From NCBI RefSeq assembly GCF_048544455.1, contig NC_133538.1, positions 39,629,969 through 39,693,968 on the forward strand: a DNA stretch of 64,000 bases, given 5' to 3'. A program made the position numbers and the translations under genes. Positions 44,567 through 58,072 of the stretch are shown one piece after another (position 1 is the stretch's first letter; every line of letters begins with the position of its first letter). The notes beneath the pieces were generated by a model. The model was given only the letters and a program-made list of their open reading frames with translations. It did no database searches and was not told the DNA's origin. This DNA comes from Silene latifolia. Taxonomy: Eukaryota > Streptophyta > Magnoliopsida > Caryophyllales > Caryophyllaceae.

Positions 44567-44964
44567 GCGCTGAAACTTGGAGTATTAATTTACACTTAAC
44601 CGTAAGTATAATTATAAATTTAGAATCATAAAGCACATAGGAAAATTCAAGCCATGTAGCTATAGATGTCTTAGATTCGGTTGAAAACTAGTCTATTTTA
44701 ATAACTTTTTATGTATTGTTTTATAAATCAATTTTTTTTTTTTATAGTTGAGGGGAGATTGAGAAAGTTATCCGAGCGCAGGTTGAGGTGTGTTGAAAGA
44801 AAGGGAAGGTGGATGCTTCTAGTTACAACATGCAGGTGTCGTTTTGATAGGGAAAGTCGTCGCAGTCAAAAATATGAGCCATGTATTTTTAGTCATTACA
44901 TGGATAAGATCTTTCTAAGATATTCTTGGTCATGACTCCTGAGCTCTTACTTTACACAAATCAA
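44567..44964. other. Unassigned stretch
   Basis: A 74-codon frame (44711-44935) has no recognisable domain. Nothing else is seen. Confidence 0.4.
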
Positions 44965-47288
44965 TCTATCTATATTATTAAAAAAAACTTTTTTCAAATA
45001 ATTATAGAGAGTCCAACTTTTAAAAAATACTTCAAGCAATATCATAATATACCGTGTGTAGAATTTGTATGTGCATATCTCAACCACAAGTCCTTGCTAT
45101 AATGGAATCATAAGTACATTAATCTTCTTATTTGTTTGTTCTTTGTAGGTATAAATAGCCCTTAATAAGTTGCAATTCTACCGTGATTTTTATTTTCATT
45201 CTTGCTTTTGTATTTTATTCTCCTTAGTCCTTACTAACCAAATAACATTTGTGATCATATAGTTTTCTTTTTCCAGTTATGCGTGATCATCATTGTTGTA
45301 AAAAAATTGTGATTTGAATGCATTTTTTTTTTTGCTATGACGCTTTAATTTTATTTTCTTTCAGGAATTAAGCATTGCATGTCACATCGAGATTCTTGGG
45401 TATTAATGGCGGTCGATCTAGAAACTGCTCTCATCATGTAAAATTAAGGTAATACATTCTGCTTTTGTTTTATTGCTATTACTTGAACCGTCTTAAGCGT
45501 ATACCCCTCTTTTGTGGTTTATTTTTATTTTTATTGTTTGTTCTTTATTAGTATTTGTTTGGAGTTTATCCTTTTTTCATAGCGTCAGTTTATTCATAAA
45601 TATATACGGAGTATTTTAACTCTATTCAATTTATTTCGAAATCAAGAGCCTCTCTAAGTTCAAAGATGGTAATGCCTTTCCATGAGTCTCCTTTTGATCT
45701 ATTTCACTTCTAATGCCAACTCTTTGAATTGATAAGGTAAATTGGCACTGTGTGCATTATGTACACCAGTATAACACCAAAGACGAGATCATGAAGTTAC
45801 GTTAAGCCATATGTCCATATTGGTCTTCTTATGGGTTTACCGTGCTTACAGTATTATGTAAGTAGTTTCTATTGTTTTAATTTATGATATTTAGTACTCG
45901 TGCTGGTTAGCATTATGTACATCCGTATACCAAAGACGAGGGAGCATGATATAAGGGCATGTTTTTATTTATCGTCTTCACAAAAACGAGTAGCAATTTT
46001 AGTAAATTCATAGTGGTATTAATGTATTATACCTTCCCTTAATATTGTGAGACTATCAAAATTACTCCTGCCTTGAGTTGGTTAGCATCTACGTACAAGA
46101 CTACAACTCTACCAAAAAACCACTATTACAAACCTCAATGCGTATTCATAGAAGTGTTACTACTATTCTAAATCTACTAGGATGAGACACACTTTCACTA
46201 GGATAGGATGCATTATATTCTCATATACTCCGTATGATATATGAGACACACTTTCACTAGGATGCCAAGATTTATTATTCGGTGTACTATATATAGACCA
46301 TCTTCACAATTCACATGCATCCCATGTACGTTTCAAACCGTGTCAATAAGAATGAAACACTGTATTTTAATTATGATTTTGACATAAAGAAAATAGTTTA
46401 CGAACAATTTAGTCACCACAGAAAAATATGAACAAATTTAAATTTGAATAGAAAATACCAAATTATATTTCTAATAAAGAGCTAGGGGTTCAGATTCTAT
46501 TTATCAAACACGTCACGCAAATTTTTTTGTGAGTCACCAAGAAACGAAAACAACAAATAACTCTTTTAGAACAAGACATGATTGTAATAAAAAAAACACA
46601 CCGAACAGTCATTTTTTTTCCATGATATAATTTATTGTTAACCTTAAAGAAAATTTAAATAAGACGATATTAGTAAAATCGGTCTCATATCAATCTAATT
46701 GAGAGGGCTGTTTACTGATACTATAATGGGCTCAATCTATTCCATTTTATTCCAAAACAATCAACCAAACTTATAAGTTAAAATTGATTGACTATAGTTA
46801 TGTATATCTAACGTTTTTATCGTCTTATAAATTCGAACTCCAATTTTTAGGTTAACTTATGTCATCCAGTTTAATCACTTATGATTTAGATTTAAATTAG
46901 AGGGCAAAATTTAATTAGTTAAGCCCCGTTCTTTTGAAAATTAAAGGCACTCCCTTTCAATTCGGTTTAGATATTATAAGTTAAGTTGAGAAAAATTAAG
47001 TTCTTATAAGTTCAATTCAGAAAAGTTAAGGTTCTATATCAGTTTAGTTCAACTACTATAAGTTCAGTTCAAAAAGTTAAGCTCAACTTATACTCATTTT
47101 TCTTGAAGTTAAACTCTTATAAGTTCAGTTCAGTTTCTATAAATTCAACTCAGAAAAAGTTTAGCTTCTTTAAGTTTAGTTCAGCTTCTATTTAATGCAT
47201 AAGAACATGGCCGCATTATTACATCATAATTATAAGATATTACAAATTGGCCCGGGCATTGCCCGCCATGCCCGGGCATTAAATCTAG
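44965..47288 (+). mobile_element. Non-autonomous Helitron, 2.3 kb
   Basis: It starts TCTATCTATATTATTA after an A. It ends with a GC-rich hairpin region (GCCCGGGCAT, then ATGCCCGGGC, about 47252-47277) followed by ATTAAATCTAG and T. Both termini fit the Helitron consensus. There is no RepHel or RPA sequence, so it would depend on another Helitron. Its 3' end differs in sequence from those at 14191 and 6098. Confidence 0.75.
46922..47213. mobile_element. Possible MITE with TAAGTTCAGTTCAG words
   Basis: GCCCCGTTCTTTTG at the left is loosely mirrored by CATAAGAACATGGCC at the right. Between them ATAAGTTCAGTTCAG-type words repeat. No clear target duplication. It lies inside the Helitron at 44965. 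Confidence 0.35.
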
Positions 47289-48597
<1,309 letters not shown>

Positions 48598-48929
48598 AGG
48601 AGAGATCAAGTGAGTCCACCTCTTTACATTGAGTCCATAAGTCCTTTTTAGGACCCTTGAAAAGATAGGATGAAGGGATGAGATTGAAGGGAAAAAGTGG
48701 GGGATTAATGCTAAAATGAGGGATTAATGCTAATGTAAAACACTCTCTCTCACTACCTCACTAATCAACCCTTAATTTCACTATATAACCTTTCTTTTTC
48801 CACTCACTTCTCTCTCCTATCACACAAATATCATTCCCCTCATCTCTCTAAAACCCCAAAAAACAAAACAATTCCAAAAACCACAAAATTCAAAAAATCC
48901 AAAAAAAAAAAAAAATTCACTCCTCTCAT

Positions 48930-49500
48930 CCTCACCCCCAACGACCACCCCACCCTACCCCGACCTGTCTGCCACCACCACCCCACCCCGACCTGCTCGC
49001 ACACCACAACCCGACAACCACCCACAACAAACAACCACAACCCGCATTCCCCGACCTCCCTCGTCTCCACCATCCCACCATTTCCTCTCCTTTTCCAGAT
49101 CTGAAACACAACACAACCCCCGACTACCACCCCGACCACCACCACCATTCCTTTTCACGCACACCATCCCGACCTCCACTATTCCCACAATTTCCAGATC
49201 TGAACCACCAAAACCCGCCACCTGCCGTCGACCACCACGGCTTCCCTCTCTCACCGTGCCTCTCTCGGCCATATTCCCGACACCAACACCGCCTCCATCT
49301 GTCGCCCCTCCTTCCCGTTTCTCCCTTTTTTTTCCAGATTTGGTTGCGTGGTGGTTGATTGGTGTTGCTTTTGGTGTCATTGTCGGCCAACACCGCCTCC
49401 CTCTGCCTCTCTCGCCCACCGTGCATCCTTCATCCACATTCCCGACACCCCCACCGCGCGCCTCCTTCTGCCGCTCCTTCCCGTTTCTCCTTTCTCTCTT
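48930..49500. other. C-rich segment of element A
   Basis: CCACCACCCC- and CCCGACC-rich sequence much richer in GC than its surroundings, with TTTTTCCAGATCTG words. It creates Gly/Arg-rich frames on the minus strand (up to 160 codons) that I reject as genes. Element C has a similar segment at 58370-58680. Confidence 0.55.
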
Positions 49501-49774
49501 TTTATTTTATTTATTCTTTTTTTTTTCCAAATCTGGGTGTGTGATGCATTCCTTTGTTTGCTTCCTGGTTCTAATTTTTTGTTTCTTTGTTTTATAATGC
49601 CTTTTTTGTTTGTGACTGTGTCACGGTTTTATGTATGGTTTTCCTTTTTTTTTTTTTTTTTTTTTTGTCAGATTTCCTTTTTCCGATTGTTATAGATTTC
49701 AAATTTTGTATTTCAAATCTCGTCTTGTTATTATATTATTTTGTTTCAGATCTGGTTTTAAAAAGATACACTCG

Positions 49775-50085
49775 CATTTTTTAAAATTTACACTCGTATT
49801 AAATTTACACTCGTATTTCTTTAAATTTCCACTCGTATTTCTTTACATTTACACTTGTATTTGTTTACATTTACACGCATTTTTCAGATTTACACTCACA
49901 TTTCTTTACATTTACACTTGTATTTGTTTACATTTACACCCATTTTTCAGATTTACACTCATATTTCTTTACAATTACACTCGTATTTCCTTACATTTAC
50001 ACTCATAATTTCTACATTTACACTCATATTTCTTTACATTTACACTCGTATATCTGTACATTTACACTCGTTAAATTTATATATA
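49775..50085. repeat. Short repeats of TTTACACTCGTATTTC
   Basis: About a dozen units of 20-30 bp around ACATTTACACTCGTATTTCTT. They share the TTTACACTCGT word with the longer array just downstream. Confidence 0.8.
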
Positions 50086-50227
50086 TTTGCACTCATATAT
50101 TTTTGTGAATATGAGTTGGTGGTGGAGGACGGCGATGGTGGTTTTTGTTGGTAGTCGGACTAAAGTTTTACTCATAAAGGACCAAAGTTACACTTATAAA
50201 GGACCAAAGTCACACTCAAAAGACCAA

Positions 50228-51290
50228 ATTTACACTCTAAAACCTTCAAATTTACACTTTAAAATACTACATTTACAGTCGTAAAACATCACATCTACAC
50301 TTGTAAAATGATAAAATTATATAAATTCAAAATTTCCGTCACAAAAAAAATCAAATTTACACTCTTAAAATGTTACATTTACAGTCGTAAAACATCACAT
50401 TTACACTTGTAAAATGTTAAAATTATATAAATTCAAAATTTCCGTCACAAAAAATATAATTTACACTCTTAAAATGTTACATTTACAGTCGTAAAACATC
50501 ACATTTACACTTGTAAAATGTTAAAATTATATAAATTCAAAATTTCCGTCACAAAAAATCAAATTTACACTCTTAAAATGTTACATTTACACTCGTAAAA
50601 CATCACATTTACACTTGTAAAATGTTAAAATTATATAAATTCAAAATTTCCGTCACAAAAATCAAATTTACACTCTTAAAATGTTACATTTACACTCGTA
50701 AAACATCACATTTACACTTGTAAAATGTTAAAATTATATAAATTCAAAATTTCCGTCACAAAAAATCAAATTTACACTCTTAAAATGTTACATTTACACT
50801 CGTAAAACAACACATTTACACTTGTAAAATGTTAAAATTATATAAATTCAAAATTTCCGTCACAAAAAATCAAATTTACACTCTTAAAATGTTACATTTA
50901 CACTCGTAAAACATCACATTTACACTTGTAAAATGTTAAAATTATATAAATTCAACACTTGTAAAACATCACATTTACACTTGTAAAATGTTAGAATTAT
51001 ATAAATTCAAAATTTCCGTCACAAAAAATCAAATTTACACTTTAAAATACTACATTTACACTCGTAAAACATCACATTTACACTTGTAAAATGATAAAAT
51101 TATATAAATTCAAAATTTCCGTCGCAAAAAATCAAATTTACACTCTTAAAATGTTACATTTACACTCGTAAAACATCACATTTACACTTGTAAAATGATA
51201 AAATTATATAAATTCAAAATTTCCGTCACAAAAAATCAAATTTACACTCTTAAAATGTTACATTTACACTCGTAAAACTCATACAACATT
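50228..51290. repeat. Tandem array, unit about 104 bp, about 10 copies
   Basis: Each unit contains TTTACACTCTTAAAATG, TTACATTTACACTCGTAAAA, CATCACATTTACACTTG, AATTATATAAATTCAAAATT and TCCGTCACAAAAAATC. One unit near 50950 is truncated. The short word TTACACTYGTAAAA is itself repeated within the unit. Confidence 0.93.
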
Positions 51291-51566
51291 ACATTTACAC
51301 TTCTGAAATCTGAAACTCAAAACTGATTAATTAGGGGCTAGAGAGAGAAAGAAAAATTAATTAGTGTATAGAAATTTGATTAGTGAAATATTTTTTTGTT
51401 AATTTCAATCTCAACCATCCATTTCAATCCAACCATCCACATTTTTTTCCTTTTCTTTTTAATAGTCCTTAATCCATCCATTTTCCATCCATCTCAACCA
51501 TCCATTTTCTCATCCAATGGCCCTTAGAGGAACTTAGGGACTCAATGACATATGGTGGACTCATAA

Positions 51567-51568
<2 letters not shown>

Positions 51569-51641
<73 letters not shown>
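51569..51641. repeat. (AT)n microsatellite between elements A and B
   Basis: About 36 AT units between the right end of A and the left end of B. Confidence 0.97.
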
Positions 51642-51645
<4 letters not shown>

Positions 51646-54456
51646 TTTAGGATCCTATGAGAACAAGCACTCGGTGCAAACGGTGAGAACGAACTAGAAC
51701 CATTGGATTGAAACAAATTGAACAATGAAAATAACATAAACGACCTTGCCCATATACCTTTGGCACTTATAACAATATTTTCATCAAATTTCTTTCTCTC
51801 TCCTCTCATTATTTTCCTGCACTTTCATTTCTATACCTTTTCCCCAAAATAAGATTTTCCCAAATTAATTTCCCTAAAATTAATTTACCCCGATTCAATC
51901 GTTCGTCAAAATTCAAGTGAATCGAAAGATTATGATGTAGAACGACGATTATTCTACTTTGCAATTCTTGATTTAGTTTAGTTTTTGAACATTTTTTCTC
52001 ATTTTTCGCAGTAATTTGTTTCGTAGCTTGATTTTCAATCGTTTTACTCGATTTCGTTCAATTTTATGATTTCGATCTCAACTATCTACTTTATTTTCTT
52101 CCTCATACATACTTGAATTCACCTTGTGCAGGATCAATTTGTTTGCTCGTTGAGTATTCGTTAATCAGGTAACCCTTTTTTTTGGTACTTCGTTAATTTT
52201 TCGCATATAATAGGATATAATGGAGTAATTATGTTGTAGATGCACTATTTTACTCATCTAGATACATTAATAATTTGGATAGACACAAAGTCTACAAATG
52301 GAGTATGATTTGGTGTCCAAATTTTTATTTACGATGTAGCCGGTAAATAGAGATAGGAATGGTATAGATTGTGTGAAATACATACAAATTTTGTAGATTC
52401 TTTGTTTCTTTGTAATAAGCTTTTTCAACAAAAAAAAAAGTGGTAATATCTATTTTAAGGGCTTTATAGCCGCTAGGTACGTTCTAAAGGGTTCTAGTTA
52501 CGTTTAATCAACTACTAGGTACGTTCCTGGTTTTGGTTTTGTGTTGTGCTACGATATGTTTCTGCAATTATACTAGCAGCTATTAAATATTATCCTAAAT
52601 TGTTTTGTGTCGGCTGACTAAAAGTATGTACATCTATTAGTACTATGTTTGAGGTAAGCTCATTAGGTCTCATAAAAATATAATCAAATGGAGTAATTGT
52701 GTTGTACTTTCTTCATACGAATCATGTGTCTACCTTTATTCATGTATCCCTCTGTCTCAGAGATTTGTTCACACATTGAAATAAAGAAAAGAAGACATTT
52801 ATTGACATTCATTGTAAAATTATCTTGCATTTGTTCCCACTCAGTTGAGTTTACTGAAGCTTATTGAAGTTGAGTTTTGTGGATGCACGCTTTGCTTGTT
52901 TATACTACGTGGTTTAGAAAAGGTGATGATGTTGTACTATTATACTCTTGCGCTGCATTTAACTGTGGTTTAGAAAAGGTGATGATGTTCCATATACGTA
53001 GGTCCATGTATGTGATTGTCAGATACGTTAATAATACGGCCAGCTACGTTTTTCTAGTTTATAGGTGTAACCATGAAGAGGACCGATCACACAAGTTGGC
53101 AATTAGACGTAGGCGACACAAGTAAACAACAAGACGTAGGTGGCATAAGTAAACAACAAGACGTAGTCGCCTGAAAGGAACATTTCCCGGTTTTAAAGAC
53201 AAGGATGAGTCCTAACTCCCTCCTGCAGTTCATAAATAAATAGTGGTCTCATTTTGTGTAGATTTTGTTCATAAATAGTGGTCTGCTACCTCAAAGGGAC
53301 ATTTTGTTTCCTCATGTTCATGTTTCTTCTATATAAAATCACTCAAACTATAGCCTTATCTTTCTGTTCACATGTCTCTGTGTGTAGATTTTTTGAGTCG
53401 ATGTGGAAGTGTGCACTTTGCGCATGGAAGCAAAGTGCGTGGCGGCAAGCAATCAAGCAAGGAGTCGATTGTCTTTTGTCGGAATAGATGATGGTGTCGA
53501 TAAGGACCGCTCGATTAGGGTTGTGTTGTAATGATTTAGTTTAGGGGTGTAATGATGTAACATAATCCGAACTCGTTCAATGCGCAATGAACTCAGTGGT
53601 TCCTAATCCCGACTTCCTTATTTTTTGGTTTGATTTACATGAAGTCTCTGAAGTTATATGGCATGTGTGTGAGGCTATCTCCATTTGATTTAAAATTTAG
53701 CATACTAAGCTAGTATGTAAATAACTCAAGCATTGACAAACCGAAATCTCTTTTTGAATACAGTTACAATAACAACTTACCACAATGAATTAAGGTGATA
53801 ATACGTCTTCGACTAATTAACGCCAATTAAAGCTTTATGGTGCTGCAGCTTACGGAGTACAATCTGTGTCACGGATAATTGAGATGACACAAGAGTTTCA
53901 CAAACGCAAGTTTGAGATACACCCTTCAATCCAGATACGCCTTTTAATCCGGTATGTTTTCGAGACACGCCTTTAATCCGGATGACATATGACTACAATC
54001 TATATGGTTTGATCTTCACAAAAATTGCTTGTGCTCATGAAATTATGACCAGAATGTACATTCGATACATAATTAGTAGATACGCTATTTGCCTTATGTA
54101 GTCACACAAAAAAATCGTGTAGATGCTCCAATTATATAGGTAAAAAACATAGCATAAAAAACATAGCATAAAAAACAAATTCTACAAAATCCAAAGTTCT
54201 TTGGTAAAATAAAATATAATAAAAAAAATCCTGAATTTCAGTAAATTCCATCTATTTCTTTTGTTCCTGCAATCTCTATGTTCTCCTCTTCAATTCTCCA
54301 AACTCGTCAATTCTTCAAACCTGCATCAAAGCCTTATAAATTTAAAGCTACGTATTTATTTAGATTCATCAATGCAAGTATATATGAAGAAAAAAATTAT
54401 TGATTCATCAATGCAATTATAAATGATGAAATGGACAATCGTATAGTTTACTGCAA

Positions 54457-55013
54457 CTACACACATGTAAATACTTCAGACCATAGGTTTCTAAGCTTGT
54501 TTTTCCGAACCTCTAAAGCGTTGCAATCATCGATCAAAGTCTCAGGCACATTACTACAAAGTGACTGACATGTTTTGAATTTGCTCCACCTACCCATTAA
54601 ATAATGGATTGGAACTTTTTCGAATCTTTGTTCCTTCAACACATAGAGAGCATGTCGGCACAGAATACCATGTCTCTCAAATTTTTTGCACGAGCAGCTC
54701 AACTTCACTCCATCAGAAATAAAACAAACATAATATACCTTATTTCTCTCACGATCAATAATGGGAATGCTATCAATTCTATCAACCCCTAAAACTTTAA
54801 CGCCACAAGTAAAACATGCAGCTTCCCACTCATATTGAAATTCAGAAAATACGGTCGGAATGTAGAACTCAGAAGACTTTGCCGTTTTATAATTCTTTGT
54901 GTTGACTTTCTCATTTTAAACCCAGAATTGGCAGCATAAGTTTTATAGAATTGTATTCCGTCCTCTAATTTGTCGAAACTCATACCCACTTCATCTTCAA
55001 ATTCGGTGCACAA
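54457..55013 (-). pseudogene. FAR1-type MULE transposase remnant (core deleted)
   Basis: The part at 54789-55013 reads VGMSFDKLEDGIQFYKTYA, then NSGFKMRKSTQR, the start of the FAR1 WRKY-GCM1-type DNA-binding domain. A few codons later, in another frame, FSEFQYEWEAACFTCG begins the region before the SWIM domain. The 54457-54708 frame then has CSCKKFERHGILCRHALYVL, a SWIM zinc finger (C-x-C...C-x-H). Everything between, including the DDE catalytic core, is missing. Such proteins bind element ends or, when domesticated, act as light-signalling factors. This copy is a deletion derivative. Confidence 0.85.
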
Positions 55014-55312
55014 ACAGTATCCTTTCTTTTAAGTCCACAACTAACGGATGGCATACATTATAACAAAGACATGAATCAAATGAAAATTTAAAACTGAAAC
55101 GCATCGATTAATTGCTAGATAGACTAATCAATTACGAAAAAAATATGTGACTCTTCATTGTTTAAGTTTGTGTCGGAACTAATTCACATCAATTAGATTA
55201 CCAAAATACAATAATCAACGATACATTTGCTAAGAATATGATTTCAACACAAAGAAGTGGTAATAACTATTTTGGTGGCATTATGTGAGATTCATTAATT
55301 TATGAAAAATGA

Positions 55313-55415
55313 AAGGGCGCCACCGGGTGACACCCAATTTGGGCGCCACCCTCTCACAAGGGGTGAGTGGGGACCCCTTCAATTAAAAATGTATGTGAGA
55401 GGGTGGCACCCAATT
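55313..55415. mobile_element. Small GGCGCCACC element
   Basis: GGCGCCACCGGGTGACACCC, GGGCGCCACCCTCTCAC and GTGAGAGGGTGGCACCC form an imperfect inverted repeat within about 100 bp. It is GC-rich in AT-rich surroundings, so probably a small MITE. The target duplication was not found. Confidence 0.45.
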
Positions 55416-55759
55416 TTATTATATACTTAAGGTTCTATTTAGCAACTAAGTACGCTTTAACGTGTTCTAGTTACATTTAATTAGCTTCTAGCTACGTTTT
55501 TACAAATATATTATCAAAGTTAAGACTGCTAGACTACCATCCATAGCCAAATGAGGATAAAATAAATGAGAAGAAGAAAGCATATTACATCAAAGTACTC
55601 GTTCCAATAACAAAAGCAAAAAATGGGTTCAAACGGAAGACAAAAAAGCACATACCCTATATCTATCAACACAGAATGAAAACTTGGCATAGAACGTGAA
55701 GTCCAGAGAGGATGGCACTATGCAAAACAACTCCTCTTAACCTTGGAAGCTTTGCGACT

Positions 55760-55892
55760 AGGTGTAGGGTGGGTCCACTTCCAATCGATCGCCCGTATAA
55801 AATCGGGTCTTCTTGACTAGTTCCATATTCATCAAGACACCGATAAATGCCTCTATATCCGTATACGTGTTGCCCTCACTTGCCTGCATTAA
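55760..55892 (-). pseudogene. Unknown exon-like segment in element B
   Basis: After a CTGCAG acceptor (about 55885), an open stretch begins ASEGNTYTDIEAFIGVLMNM, then ELVKKTRFYTGDRLEVDPP, then a stop. Its composition is protein-like, but I do not recognise the family and it does not look like the Argonaute PAZ domain expected next. It may come from a third captured gene. Confidence 0.4.
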
Positions 55893-56009
55893 GGGAAGAC
55901 ATCGAAAGCAAGGACTCGAGAGAAGGAAAAAAGTAGCTCTATTAGACTTCTAACTTCAATGTAACTAGATAAATAGCCACCATATACCAAAGCTAAATAT
56001 TAATTACCT

Positions 56010-56560
56010 TCAAACGAGCCGCATCATTAAGTGGCCTGGAAAGATCTCTTAACTTCACATTCTCCATCACGAATGAGGTAACACATAATGGTTTGAAGAA
56101 AGGCTGAGAAGATGAATCTACGACAAAATATAGTTGCAAAACACATTAGAATATTTTAAATTCGCATTCCCTTGAGAAATTGTTTTGCAAATCAGAAGCT
56201 GGTAAGTGTTTACCAAGAGATTAACATACCAATGTTTAGAGATAGTCCCATCTGAGTAATCCCCTCCAGAACTCAATACCATCTGCCAGATTCCCTTTGC
56301 CCAAATCCTCAGAAAAGAAAGATCTTCCAATTATAACATACCTGTTTGCCAAGAAACACAAATTCAAAAGTAAAAAGAATACAACGAAAACGAAAGAACA
56401 CAAGTACAATTAATTTTGATTACTCTTTTAAACTCTTCGCAGCTCGCAAGACAACATCAAGAACTTGTATGGCATCTTGTGGTGTTTCAAAGTGTTTCTC
56501 CAAGAGAAATTCCTTCAAATGATGGACATCAACCCTTGAAGCCAACTTTACGAAACCTCA
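56010..56560 (-). pseudogene. Captured Argonaute fragment (linker-1 region, three exons)
   Basis: Three segments match consecutive parts of plant Argonaute proteins, which load small RNAs for silencing. Exon a (about 56545-56433): KLASRVDVHHLKEFL, then PQDAIQVLDVVLR. Exon b (about 56336-56225): GRSFFSEDLGKGNLADGIEF, then, after a small deletion and frame change, TQMGLSLNI. Exon c (about 56124-56010): SQPFFKPLCVTSFV, then RDLSRPLNDAARLK before a GT. Intron-like spacers separate them, so the copy came from genomic DNA, not mRNA. PAZ, MID and PIWI parts are absent. Stops and shifts rule out a working protein. Confidence 0.82.
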
Positions 56561-56639
56561 AATTTCCTCGATTCACCGCCAAACAAACAAAACAAGTCGG
56601 TTTGTGTTTATTCGATTCAGCCATTAGAGACCGAATGTG

Positions 56640-56990
56640 TCACACAAACCCGCTTGAACCTCCTTTACATTCCCCTGGGCAGCTCAACAACAAATTCTTT
56701 TGAAGTGAAGGGCAAAGGGCCAACAATGTCTCATATGGAGAAGTTATCATAGAATCAATCACATTTATCAACTGAAAGTGTAAACCCATTATCATCAACT
56801 CAACCCGTAAGTAAAATTCGTCACCAACATGGACACCAGGGACATGCCCTATAGTTTTAGTAGGTTCAAAATACTTATATTTTTGCATCATCAATTTCCT
56901 AGCGATCATATCCCTCCTTTCTAACGGTTTCATAACCACGGTTCTTTCGAGTCGCCGATATACTCTCTTAAACTCTTTGAGCATCCACAT
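56640..56990 (-). pseudogene. Captured SRA (SUVH-type) fragment
   Basis: The 116-codon frame contains FKRVYRRLERT, RRDMIARKLMMQKYKYFE, then IGHVPGVHVGDEFYLRVELM and IMGLHFQ. The VPGVxVGDEF...RVEL...GLH pattern is the start of the SRA/YDG domain, which binds methylated DNA in SUVH histone methyltransferases. The later SRA part, pre-SET and SET are absent; after GLHFQ the sequence diverges. It is in the same orientation as, and directly upstream of, the Argonaute exons. The exact source gene (SUVH class) cannot be told. Confidence 0.75.
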
Positions 56991-57524
56991 TCTAGTTTCA
57001 ACCGAGTTTTTCCTTTCCCTTCTATGTACCCAATGACTAAACTATCTTAATAGATGCACAGTAAGGTACAATTCATCTTATATAGGTACCTATATATGAT
57101 TGTTGGATACATTAATCAAATTTGGAAGACAACAGTCATATTCATCATTTAAATTTGTCTTAAAACTGAAAGCATCAATTATATTACCGAGATACGCCAT
57201 CTTAAAACTGACACGCATCAATTATATTACCAGATACACCAATAAAACATAACAAACAAGAGGGCTAAGTTATCATCTGCTTTTATCTGAGGACTAATAA
57301 GTATGAATTATATTACTATATACATTAAATAAATTTAAGAAAACAACAACAGAAACCTTCAATACTATGTATCATCTGCTTTATTTATCACTGATTCTTA
57401 ACAATTACTTCACTAGATACACTGACTCCCAACAATTAGAAGACGATCAAAAACAAACCTTGAATGATAATGTCATATCAATTTAAAATATATTCATACC
57501 TAATTCAGAAGATATCTGTGCAAC

Positions 57525-57594
57525 GGTCATTACTAGCAGCTGGAACAATTGAATCAGTAGGATCAACGACAACAATAGATCCTTCGATTTCCAT
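57525..57594 (-). pseudogene. Possible start exon of the element B transcript
   Basis: An ATG at 57594 opens MEIEGSIVVVDPTDSIVPA and about 10 more residues before a stop; a GT follows near 57525. It may be the original first exon of the transposase gene. Weak call. Confidence 0.3.
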
Positions 57595-58002
57595 TAAATC
57601 CCTACAAATCAAGACAAAAACCAAAAACGAAAACCATTAAAATCAAAACGGTACAAATTGATATGTACATACATCAATTATGTGGTAAAAGTTGAAAAAT
57701 TTCAGAGACGTACATCAATTACTTGAACAATTTGTATCAATTAAGACCAATTCATTGATTTTGTGGCGCTATTTACATCGTGCATCGCAATTTTTTTTCC
57801 TGAATTTTCGCGGATTTTTTTTCCTGTGATTTAGTGAGAGAAGATTAAGGTAGAGAGAGAAGGGAAAACGTTTGCTAAGATTGTTTGTTTTGAGTTTTTA
57901 TTTGTTTCCGTCAATAATATCAGCCGTACAATTGTTTTAAATCTTGTGGTTGTAGTTCGTTCTCACCGTTTGCATCGAATACTCGTTCTCACCAGATCCT
58001 GC

Positions 58003-58008
<6 letters not shown>

Positions 58009-58071
<63 letters not shown>
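58009..58071. repeat. (AT)n(AG)n compound microsatellite
   Basis: About 14 AT units followed by about 16 AG units, between the right end of element B and the left end of element C. Confidence 0.96.

Positions 58072-58072
<1 letters not shown>

Larger units (their letters stand above)
51642..58008 (-). mobile_element. TIR element B: MULE-like, with FAR1, Argonaute and SRA segments
   Basis: The left end TAGATTTAGGATCC, then GCAAACGGTGAGAACGAACTA, matches the inverted right end TAGAGGCAGGATCTGGTGAG and the same GCAAACGGTGAGAACGAAC word. The terminal inverted repeat is about 60-70 bp. (TA)n arrays flank both sides. All recognisable coding pieces are on the minus strand, in order: a short start exon, an SRA segment, Argonaute exons, an unknown exon, and a FAR1 DNA-binding plus SWIM segment. 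FAR1-type MULE transposases have this N- and C-terminal composition; the catalytic core is missing. The 51642-54456 part holds no recognisable gene. Confidence 0.8.

Noticed and set aside
48840-49437. Gly/Arg-rich minus-strand frames of up to 160 codons
   Set aside because: They come from the C-rich segment of element A and overlap each other in different frames.
50228-51290. CRISPR-like regular repeats
   Set aside because: Units of about 104 bp are joined head to tail without unique spacers, in a plant TIR element. This is a simple tandem array.
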